Of a stretch of DNA of 46,008 nt, positions 36,836 through 46,008 are shown piece by piece. Numbering within the stretch: the stretch's first letter is position 1; each line of letters opens with the position of its first letter. The notes beneath the pieces are model-generated. The model saw only the letters and a list, made by a program, of their open reading frames with translations, did not search any database and had not been told where the DNA came from. A program made the translations under genes and the position numbers. The stretch comes from Salinihabitans flavidus. Lineage in GTDB: Bacteria; Pseudomonadota; Alphaproteobacteria; Rhodobacterales; Rhodobacteraceae. The stretch lies in NCBI RefSeq assembly GCF_900110425.1, contig NZ_FODS01000027.1:1-46008 (forward strand), given 5' to 3'.

Positions 36836-37324
36836 TCAGGTATCGCTGCCCATTTCCTCGGTCTGGCCTGCGGCATCCTCGTCAGCGGCGCTCCAGGCGT
36901 CCGAAAACCTGTCCCAAGCGTCAGAGAAACCGGCCTTGAGGTCGGACCAGACGTCGCTGGCCCCCGATTGAAGCGCGCCGAACCGCTCACCAAGCGCATT
37001 GCGCGCCTGACGCAGATCGCGCATCCGCTCGCGGGCGGTTTCCTGCGCGGCCTCTGACATCTCCGACCAGTTCTCGCGCAGCGCCTGTTCACGGCGCGCG
37101 ATTTCGGCGTCCAGCTGGTTCAGCATCTCGCGTCCCTGCGCCAGCGCCTGGTCGCGTTGCTGTGCGCTATAGTCGACGATCGCTTCCATCGTCTCGGACA
37201 CTTCTGCGCGTAACTCCTGGGTCGTGGTCAACCCGTCATCATCGTCCTGTGCTGCGGCCGGCAGCGCCACGACGGACAACGCAACCGCGGCGACACCGGC
37301 TTTCAAGTGCTTGAAGTACAACAA
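36836..37324 (-). CDS. Exported helical protein with 11-residue Trp-containing repeats
   Basis: A 162-residue protein, function unrecognised. TTG 37324 is the likely start, with AAAGGAGGG six bases upstream. A signal peptide (K-H-L-K-A-G-V-A-A-V-A-L-S-V-V-A-L-P-A-A-A) precedes an acidic D-D-D-D patch, then a long charged coiled coil (about 45-115). The C-terminal part repeats every 11 residues: D-V-W-S-D-L-K-A-G-F-S then D-A-W-D-R-F-S-D-A-W-S. The same pattern ends the protein encoded just upstream. Eleven-residue amphipathic repeats are a membrane-surface feature in apolipoproteins and synuclein; that role is only inference here. Confidence 0.75.
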   Translation of the reverse strand: MLYFKHLKAGVAAVALSVVALPAAAQDDDDGLTTTQELRAEVSETMEAIVDYSAQQRDQALAQGREMLNQLDAEIARREQALRENWSEMSEAAQETARERMRDLRQARNALGERFGALQSGASDVWSDLKAGFSDAWDRFSDAWSAADEDAAGQTEEMGSDT

Positions 37325-37337
37325 AGAATCCCTCCTT

Positions 37338-37625
37338 TCACCTGAACCGCGCCATGGCGTCGTTGAAAGCTTTGGTCATGCTGTCCCAAGCCTTGTCGAG
37401 GCCGGACTTCATGTCGCTCCACGCCTTGTCGCTGGCCTCCTGCATTTCCTTCATCTTCGCTTCGGCCTCGTCCCTCTGGGCCCGCATCTCCTCAATCTGC
37501 TTTTCATACTTGACCTTTGCATCGGCCTCAGCCTCGTCGGCCTTGGCCTTCAGCTTCTTGATTTCGGCGTTCCACTGATCAATGCGCGCCTTCGCCTTTT
37601 CGATATATTCGTCACGTTCAGACAT
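37338..37625 (-). CDS. Small cytoplasmic coiled-coil protein with the same 11-residue repeat
   Basis: A 95-residue protein without signal peptide. The start at 37625 gives MSERDEYIEKAKARIDQWNA and has AAGGAG upstream. Residues about 5-65 form a continuous highly charged Glu/Lys/Ala coiled coil. The tail repeats every 11 residues: K-A-W-S-D-M-K-S-G-L-D, K-A-W-D-S-M-T-K-A-F-N, D-A-M-A-R-F. The match to the exported neighbour at W-S-D-(M/L)-K-(S/A)-G-(L/F)-x-x-A-W-D is clear. The two genes are 13 bp apart, so co-transcribed. Function is unknown. Confidence 0.78.
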   Translation of the reverse strand: MSERDEYIEKAKARIDQWNAEIKKLKAKADEAEADAKVKYEKQIEEMRAQRDEAEAKMKEMQEASDKAWSDMKSGLDKAWDSMTKAFNDAMARFR

Positions 37626-37644
37626 TATCAAACTCCTTTTCAGC

Positions 37645-37714
37645 GTGCGGCAGTCAATTCTACCGCACCCCCAAGGTAAGAGCTTATACCAAATTTCCAA
37701 ATGATGCGCGTCAA
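37645..37714 (-). promoter_or_regulatory. Promoter-like element and leader hairpin of the coiled-coil pair
   Basis: On the minus strand TTGACG (37709-37714), an 18-bp spacer and GGTATA (37685-37690) resemble a housekeeping promoter. Between it and the start codon, GTGCGG/CCGCAC (37645-37668) forms a hairpin about 20 bases before the ATG, positioned to affect ribosome access. A second GC-rich dyad, CGGCC-GATC/GATC-CGGCCG (37728-37751), lies between this promoter and the guaB stop and may end guaB transcripts. Confidence 0.4.
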
Positions 37715-37779
37715 TACCGGCTGTCCCCGGCCGATCACAACGATCCGGCCGCGACGACAGAACCGGCAGAGACGCGCGC

Positions 37780-41478
<3,699 letters not shown>

Positions 41479-41508
41479 TCCGCCACTGGCCGCCGCGCCG
41501 CCGGGCGT

Positions 41509-41622
41509 TTACCCGATCTTCACGAAATCGGCCCGGCGCGCAACGCGCGCCCTGTTCATCGTGGCTCCGGCGGCCCTCGGCACCGACGCGATACCGACAA
41601 AATACCGACGTTTTACCGACAT
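41509..41622 (-). CDS. Possible 37-codon ORF inside repeat-element copy 2
   Basis: ATG 41622 opens a 37-codon frame starting M-S-V-K-R-R-Y-F-V-G-I and ending R-A-D-F-V-K-I-G. It is very basic. The homologous frame in copy 1 (from 23051) reads T-S-V-K-R-R-Y-Y-V-G-I, then a variable stretch, then N-A-A-R-V-A-R where this one has N-R-A-R-V-A-R. Frame and spacing are kept although the initiator is ACG in copy 1. The ribosome site is weak. It may be a real micro-ORF, one copy decayed, or a side effect of conserved DNA. Confidence 0.3.
   Translation of the reverse strand: MSVKRRYFVGIASVPRAAGATMNRARVARRADFVKIG
41530..41622 (-). repeat. Phased-repeat element, copy 2 (inverted)
   Basis: TACCGAC (minus-strand GTCGGTA) begins at 41592, 41603 and 41614, and CACCGAC at 41581: four units at exactly 11-bp spacing. 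The second block (GAAC plus GCGCGCGTTGCGCG on the minus strand) follows after the same 31-bp distance measured from the three-unit core, then CCGGGCC without the eight-base insert of copy 1. It also lies within a 209-bp gap between convergent genes (the RACo-like gene and the TauE-type permease). Confidence 0.75.
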
Positions 41623-41687
41623 GGGTTTTTCCGCGTTAACAAGGGCTTGACCTGATTCGCGCCGATCTGGCCCGATGGCGCCGCACG

Positions 41688-42515
41688 CTACCACCCGAAG
41701 GACTTGCGCAACATGTTGAACGCCACCAGAAGCAGGAACACCGCGAACGCCCGGCGCAGCGGCTTGGGGTCCATCGCATGGGCAAGCTTCACCCCCAGGG
41801 GCGCGGTCAGAAGCGTCATGGCGATGGTGATGGCAAAGGCCACGAGGTTGACCGCCCCGATGGTCAGGGGGGGACGATTTTCCGGTGCGATTTCAACAAG
41901 AAGGAACCCCGCCACCGACGGCACCGCGATCAGCACCCCGAACCCCGCCGCCGTCGCCACGGCACGATGAATCGGCGTGTTGTAGAGGGTCATGAGCGGC
42001 ACGCCAAAGCTGCCCCCGCCGATCCCCATCAGCACCGACAGAAAGCCCACGACCGGGCTCAGCGCGGCGCGGGTCACGCCCTTGGGCATCGCCTGCCCCA
42101 GCCGCCAGTGCGTCCGCCCCAGCCCCAGATAAAGCCCGATCACGATCGCCAGCCCGCCGAATATCCCCTGCAACACCGTGGAGCGCAATGAAGTCGCCAC
42201 CAGCACCCCCAGAACCGCCCCCACCGCGATGCCCGGCGCCCAACCGCGCAGGATCTCCCAGTCCACCGCGCCCCGGCGGTTGTGGCTCAGCACCGATCGC
42301 ATGGAGGTGACGATGATCGTCGCCAGAGATGTGGCAAGGCAGATCTGCATGAGCTGCGGGCCGCCATATCCAAGCCCATGAAATGTATAGTAAAAAGCGG
42401 GCACAAGAACGATGCCGCCCCCGACGCCCAACAGCCCGGCCAGCACACCGGCGAAGCCGCCGATGACCAGCAGCAGAAGGAACATTTGCAGCAGAAGTGC
42501 GGGATCGGCGGTCAT
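41688..42515 (-). CDS. TauE/SafE family permease
   Basis: A 275-residue inner-membrane protein with about eight hydrophobic segments in two homologous halves. The start at 42515 gives MTADPALLLQMFLLLLVIGG. The repeated glycine motif G-L-L-G-V-G-G-G-I-V-L-V-P in the first half and G-I-G-G-G-S-F-G-V-P in the second is the TauE/SafE signature. The family exports sulfite, sulfoacetate or other organosulfur anions, and some members act in uptake; substrate here is not readable. It follows dusA on the same strand with a 72-bp gap. Confidence 0.9.
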   Translation of the reverse strand: MTADPALLLQMFLLLLVIGGFAGVLAGLLGVGGGIVLVPAFYYTFHGLGYGGPQLMQICLATSLATIIVTSMRSVLSHNRRGAVDWEILRGWAPGIAVGAVLGVLVATSLRSTVLQGIFGGLAIVIGLYLGLGRTHWRLGQAMPKGVTRAALSPVVGFLSVLMGIGGGSFGVPLMTLYNTPIHRAVATAAGFGVLIAVPSVAGFLLVEIAPENRPPLTIGAVNLVAFAITIAMTLLTAPLGVKLAHAMDPKPLRRAFAVFLLLVAFNMLRKSFGW

Positions 42516-42587
42516 GTCTGTCAGGCTCCGGTTTTGGATGGTCCCCGTGGTAAACCGCTTTTTCCAACCGATCACAAGGCCCGGCGC

Positions 42588-43577
42588 TCAGACGGTTGCC
42601 CCCGCCCCTTCCACCTCGGCCAGCGCGGCCTCGACAAGCTCCGGCCCCGCACCGGGCTTCACGGCCCCCTCCGACAGCATCCGCCGCCACGCCCGCGCGC
42701 CCGGGCGCCCCGCGAACAACCCCAGCATATGCCGGGTGACCTGTTGCAACCGCCCGCCCTGCTCAAGATGCGCTTCGATATACGGCAGCATGGCGCGCGC
42801 CGCCGCCTCCGCCGTGGTGGCCTGATCGGCGCCGAAGATTTCCCGATCGGCGGCCAGCAGAATATCGGCCGGGTTGTGATAGGCCGCCCGCCCGACCATC
42901 ACCCCGTCAAGCCCCGCGGCAAGAAACGCCTTGGCCTGATCGAGCGAGGCGATCCCTCCGTTGACCGACACATGAAGATGCGGGAACTCCGCCTTCATCC
43001 GCTGCACGATCCCGTAATCGAGCGGGGGAATATCGCGGTTCTCTTTCGGGCTAAGCCCTTGCAACCAGGCCTTGCGGGCATGGATCGATACGCGCCGCAC
43101 GCCCGCCTCCGATACCGCGCGCAAGAATGCGGGCAGCACGATTTCAGGGTCCTGATCGTCCACCCCGATCCGGCATTTCACCGTCACCTCGACATCGCAG
43201 GCCGCGATCATCGCCGCCATGCAGTCGGCCACGAGATCGGGGGATTTCATCAGCACAGCCCCGAAGGTGCCGGACTGCACCCGGTCGGACGGACAGCCGC
43301 AGTTGAGGTTGATCTCGTCGTAGCCGGCCTGCTGTCCCAGCCGCGCGGCCTGCGCCAGTTCGTGCGGATCCGATCCGCCAATCTGAAGCGCAACCGGATG
43401 TTCCTGCGGCGAATGTTCCAGCAGATGCAACGCCCCCCCGCGCACCAGCGCCGGGGCAGTCACCATCTCCGTATAAAGCAGCGCCTGACGGCTGAGCAGC
43501 CGGTGCAGGTAGCGGCAGTGACGGTCCGTCCAGTCCATCATGGGGGCCACGGACAATCTGGCGTGATAAGGTATCAT
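42588..43577 (-). CDS. dusA: tRNA dihydrouridine(20/20a) synthase
   Basis: A 329-residue flavoenzyme that reduces uridine in the tRNA D-loop. The start at 43577 gives MIPYHARLSVAPMMDWTDRH; upstream in-frame codons lack homology. Motifs are S-V-A-P-M-M-D-W-T-D, Y-T-E-M-V, P-V-A-L-Q-I-G-G, N-L-N-C-G-C-P-S-D-R-V-Q with the catalytic Cys, K-C-R-I-G-V-D, and V-S-V-N-G-G-I and G-R-A-A-Y for FMN binding. The ribosome site is weak. The region upstream is unannotated and different in composition. Confidence 0.95.
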   Translation of the reverse strand: MIPYHARLSVAPMMDWTDRHCRYLHRLLSRQALLYTEMVTAPALVRGGALHLLEHSPQEHPVALQIGGSDPHELAQAARLGQQAGYDEINLNCGCPSDRVQSGTFGAVLMKSPDLVADCMAAMIAACDVEVTVKCRIGVDDQDPEIVLPAFLRAVSEAGVRRVSIHARKAWLQGLSPKENRDIPPLDYGIVQRMKAEFPHLHVSVNGGIASLDQAKAFLAAGLDGVMVGRAAYHNPADILLAADREIFGADQATTAEAAARAMLPYIEAHLEQGGRLQQVTRHMLGLFAGRPGARAWRRMLSEGAVKPGAGPELVEAALAEVEGAGATV

Positions 43578-43942
43578 TCTTTTGTTTATCTTCAAACGGT
43601 TGACGGCAGCTATTGCCGCACTGCAACAGGCAGATGGGTGTGCTGGACGAAGACGCGGATAGACCTTGCCTTTCTTCACATAATAGATGTGCGCGAGGTA
43701 GGCAAACCGCCGCGCCACGTCTGTCAGGGGCAAAGGGCCGGACCTGTTCCTGCAAGAGCTGCCGGATAGCGAGCGGCAGATCGTGGAATTCGAGCTTCCC
43801 GGCGATTTCCTCGGGGTTGCGCAGTATTCTGTTTCGCACCGCCGACCACTCCACTAAACCCAGCCGCCCTGCCCAGCCTACGCTTGTTGCGTCTGTCAAT
43901 GCCGCCCGAGCGTTCCGAAAGCGGGCCAGGACCAGATCCGGA
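43578..43942. other. 365-bp stretch without recognised gene between dusA and the EAL gene
   Basis: All frames were read. A minus-strand frame from about 43959, overlapping the EAL stop, translates to protein-like text (for example E-F-H-D-L-P-L-A-I-R-Q-L-L-Q-E-Q) but runs on antiphase into dusA. Another frame starting 43733 reads L-T-D-V-A-R-R-F-A-Y-L-A-H-I-Y-Y-V-K-K-G-K before joining dusA. These may be two frame-shifted pieces of one decayed gene. Base use is less GC-rich than the neighbours. It may mark the boundary of inserted DNA. Confidence 0.4.
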
Positions 43943-44812
43943 TCATGAGGTGATCGCATGATGCGACCGAGCGGCCGGGCGTCCATAGAGAAATCCCTGA
44001 ATCGTTTGACAGCCGTTCATGCGCAGCCATTCGGATTGCTGGGCCAACTCCACTCCCTCCGCGACGACCCGCAGACCCAGATTCGAGGCGAGATCGATCG
44101 TGGCGCTGAGAATCGCGGCGTCCCGATGCCGGTGGGGAAGCCCCGAGACGAAACTGCGATCCAGCTTGATCTCTTGGATCGGCAGGGTTCTCAAGTGAAA
44201 AAGCGACGAATAGCCCGTGCCGAAATCATCAAGTGACAGTGAGATACCTATCTCTCGCAGGGCATGGATGTTGCTGAATGTCGTTTCGTCCTCGTCCAGC
44301 ACGGCTCGTTCCGTAATCTCCAGCACAAGGCAGGATGGATCGACGCCCGTTCGGGTCAGGATCTCAGCGACGGATTTCGCAAAGTGCTTTTGCCCGAACT
44401 GCTTCGAGCTGACATTGACCGCCATGCTGAGCGAACGCGAAGCGTCGTCCGTCTTCACCCGAGCCATTTCCCTGCAGACCGCGTCGATCACCCATATGTC
44501 GAGCGTCAGTATCAGCCCGCAATCCTCGGCGACCGGAATGAACCGATCTGGCGGGACGAAACGACCGTCCGGGAGCGGCCAGCGCGACAGCGCCTCGTAT
44601 CCGATGACCTCGGGCCAGCGCCCCGAAACATTCACCTGCGGTTGATAGTGCAGCAGCAGATCACCGTCATCGAAGGCTCTGATCAGATCCGCCCGCTCAA
44701 CCGGCATCGATGGCGGCGCTGTGATCGCGGTCGTGGCTCCTTCGCTACTCGCATTCTCTGTTGCTTGTGGCAGGTCATATGGGCGCAACTCAGTTGAAGA
44801 ATCCACAGTCAT
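43943..44812 (-). CDS. EAL-domain cyclic-di-GMP phosphodiesterase
   Basis: A 289-residue cytoplasmic protein: a short disordered N-terminus (about 1-40) and one EAL domain. Catalytic and metal residues are all visible: Y-E-A-L-S-R-W (Glu73), N-V-S, L-E-I-T-E, D-D-F-G-T-G-Y-S-S, I-K-L-D-R-S-F-V, E-G-V-E, and Q-G-F-L-Y-G-R-P. It should therefore hydrolyse c-di-GMP. The start overlaps the stop of the diguanylate cyclase (ATGA), giving an opposing enzyme pair in one operon. Base use is less GC-rich than upstream housekeeping genes. Confidence 0.93.
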   Translation of the reverse strand: MTVDSSTELRPYDLPQATENASSEGATTAITAPPSMPVERADLIRAFDDGDLLLHYQPQVNVSGRWPEVIGYEALSRWPLPDGRFVPPDRFIPVAEDCGLILTLDIWVIDAVCREMARVKTDDASRSLSMAVNVSSKQFGQKHFAKSVAEILTRTGVDPSCLVLEITERAVLDEDETTFSNIHALREIGISLSLDDFGTGYSSLFHLRTLPIQEIKLDRSFVSGLPHRHRDAAILSATIDLASNLGLRVVAEGVELAQQSEWLRMNGCQTIQGFLYGRPAARSHHAITS

Positions 44813-45816
44813 GACGCGAACACACGGTTGCGACCCAGTCGTTTCGCCTCATAAAGAGCGCTATCGGCCATATGCGTGATCGCGTCCGAAGTCGTCTGTG
44901 TTTCGCCGAACTCGGCCAGACCAAGGCTCACCGTCAACTTTATCGCGTTGCTTCCGTCGAACCGGCTTTCGGCCACCTGCTTTCGCATTCTGTCCGCCCA
45001 GAGTTTGGCGGTGTCGAGATCGCTGTCCATCAGCAATACAGCGAATTCCTCGCCTCCTAGGCGCGCGACCAGATCGGTCTGGCGGCATTGTCCTGTGACC
45101 ACTTCAGCAAGCTCCCTCAAGACACGGTCCCCGACCGGGTGACCGAAAGTGTCGTTTATCCGTTTGAAATGGTCGATGTCGAGGAACGCGAGAACCGCGG
45201 TTCCCTTGCTTCGGCGTAGCCGGGCCAGTTCGCGATCCAGTCCGGACACAAAGCTGCGCCGGTTATAGACATTGGTCAGGAAATCCAGGTTGGCCTGACT
45301 GCGCAGTTCCAACTGGTTCATAACAAGCTCGGCGCATGTTCGAACGATATCGAAATCCCGCGGAATAAAGTGACGCGGCTTGGAATCAAACGCGCAAATC
45401 GTGCCAAGGTTGTATCCATCCGCGGTTGTCAGTGGCGCACCGATGTAGCTGCGCAAGAAGGGCGACCCGGTCACGAATGGGTTGTCGCGAACACGCGCAT
45501 CGCGATGTGTGTCCTCGATGACAAGCGGTTCGTAGGCGCGGATCGCAATGTTGCAGAACGCCGTCTCTCTTGAACACTGCGCCAGATCAAGCCCTTGTCG
45601 CGCCTTCAGCATCTGCTTGTCATCGCCGATAAGGCTGATCGCGACCATTTCCATGTCAAGGCTGAGCTGAAGCAGCCTTGTAATCTGATCGAAACTGGCC
45701 TCGGAGCTGTAGGTCAGCGCATCGTGGCGAAGTAGGGCCATGATCCGACTGTCTGACGTCAGCACCTTTGGGACAGATTTGAGGATTTGAACAACGGAGG
45801 GTTTCTGGTTCATCAT
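44809..45816 (-). CDS. GAF-GGDEF diguanylate cyclase
   Basis: A 335-residue soluble protein. Residues about 40-165 are a GAF sensor (F-C-N-I-A-I, V-I-E-D-T-H-R-D-A-R-V-R-D-N-P-F-V, Y-I-G-A-P-L). The GGDEF domain follows, with D-I-D-H-F-K-R-I-N-D-T-F-G-H and active site G-G-E-E-F at 254-258. An inhibitory I-site R-Q-T-D (245-248) lies five residues before it, so product feedback is expected. ATG 45816 or 45813 starts it; AAAGG lies upstream. The start is only 18 bp from a divergent transposase start, so its promoter or first codons may derive from the insertion element. Confidence 0.93.
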   Translation of the reverse strand: MMNQKPSVVQILKSVPKVLTSDSRIMALLRHDALTYSSEASFDQITRLLQLSLDMEMVAISLIGDDKQMLKARQGLDLAQCSRETAFCNIAIRAYEPLVIEDTHRDARVRDNPFVTGSPFLRSYIGAPLTTADGYNLGTICAFDSKPRHFIPRDFDIVRTCAELVMNQLELRSQANLDFLTNVYNRRSFVSGLDRELARLRRSKGTAVLAFLDIDHFKRINDTFGHPVGDRVLRELAEVVTGQCRQTDLVARLGGEEFAVLLMDSDLDTAKLWADRMRKQVAESRFDGSNAIKLTVSLGLAEFGETQTTSDAITHMADSALYEAKRLGRNRVFAS

Positions 45817-46008
45817 AGCCTTTAAGGAGCGAAGATGAACAAGAAGCCCGGAACATCGAAAGACGCAGCTGACAAGCTGGTCAAAAACATCCGCCGCAAG
45901 ACCCGCCAGACCTACTCGGCGGAGGAGAAGATCCGCATTGTTTTGGCCGGATTGCGCGGGGAGGAAAGCATCTCGGCGTTATGTCGCCGCGAGGGTATCT
46001 CTGACAGC
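45817..46008 (+). mobile_element. IS3-family insertion sequence, left portion
   Basis: The right edge enters an IS3-family element whose transposase orfA begins at 45835. The exact left end is not resolved. An IS terminal repeat should lie before orfA, possibly at TGAACAACGGAGGG (from 45788), which would fall inside the diguanylate cyclase N-terminus. The other terminus is outside the window, so the inverted repeat cannot be checked. Confidence 0.7.
45835..46008 (+). CDS. IS3-family transposase OrfA, N-terminal fragment
   Basis: The frame is open from ATG 45835 to the window end (58 codons). AAGGAGCGAAG lies just upstream as ribosome site. After a lysine-rich start, the text K-T-R-Q-T-Y-S-A-E-E-K-I-R-I-V-L-A-G-L-R-G-E then S-I-S-A-L-C-R-R-E-G-I-S-D-S is the helix-turn-helix of IS3-group OrfA proteins. 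It is truncated by the window and normally followed by orfB through a programmed frameshift. Confidence 0.9.
   Translation, partial: MNKKPGTSKDAADKLVKNIRRKTRQTYSAEEKIRIVLAGLRGEESISALCRREGISDS

Noticed and set aside
43144-43986. A 280-codon minus-strand frame between the EAL gene and dusA
   Set aside because: Two thirds overlap dusA out of frame. Only the first third reads like protein, so at most it is a remnant, described as part of the 43578-43942 gap.

Overview
The window looks like a chromosomal segment of a marine-type member of the Rhodobacteraceae (Alphaproteobacteria, Roseobacter/Rhodobacter relatives). Grounds: GC-rich codon use, a CckA/ChpT phosphorelay pair, ornithine-lipid genes olsB-olsA, a B12-dependent NrdJ, a TRAP dicarboxylate-type transporter, a DUF3553-chpT pair, and an L21 protein with an alanine/lysine-rich helix-hairpin-helix tail. 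This is inferred from gene content; no 16S gene is present.

Layout. 1-5.3 kb (+): the tail of a beta-keto acid cleavage enzyme (BKACE), a 3-oxoadipate enol-lactonase-like hydrolase, a DctPQM TRAP transporter, then a type II dehydroquinase overlapping a solo LuxR-type regulator. Together these read as a small catabolic region, possibly quinate/aromatic. 5.3-5.65 kb: a structured non-coding stretch with two back-to-back terminators. 5.65-9.5 kb (-): rpsB-tsf, olsB-olsA and a DUF3553 gene. 9.5 kb (+): chpT. 10.1-17.2 kb (-): proA, proB, obgE, a GNAT gene, rpmA, rplU and two tandem DUF2059 secreted proteins. 17.3 kb: tRNA-Ser(CGA). 17.6-21.2 kb (-): cckA, with a full CtrA box in its upstream gap, and an RsmB-like rRNA methyltransferase. 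21.4-23.0 kb (+): an acyl-CoA synthetase. 23.2-29.98 kb (-): an EF-hand protein, nrdJ with an NrdR box and DnaA-box-like sites upstream, tRNA-Pro(TGG), DUF192, a double cold-shock protein and pdxH. 30.1-36.8 kb (+): fabI, a LysE-type exporter, gpt, an aminotransferase, a PpiD/SurA-like foldase and trpE. 36.8-39.2 kb (-): two small 11-residue-repeat helical proteins and guaB. 39.4-41.5 kb (+): a RACo-like corrinoid-protein reactivase. 41.7-45.8 kb (-): a TauE-type permease, dusA, and an EAL/GGDEF cyclic-di-GMP pair. The right edge enters an IS3-family element.

Themes. CckA and ChpT (cell-cycle/CtrA relay) and a c-di-GMP synthase/phosphodiesterase pair are both here, and the CtrA box at cckA suggests feedback. 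NrdJ and the RACo-like reactivase both belong to cobalamin/corrinoid biology, although they are not adjacent.

The most unusual signal is a pair of related, inverted, non-genic elements (23051-23151 and 41530-41622). Each has GTCGGTA repeated every 11 bp, then a fixed 31-bp gap and a second conserved block. Each lies inside a 209-bp gap between two convergent genes. One copy holds a 37-codon ORF whose frame is largely preserved in the other. Also notable are two neighbouring proteins ending in the same tryptophan-bearing 11-residue helical repeat.
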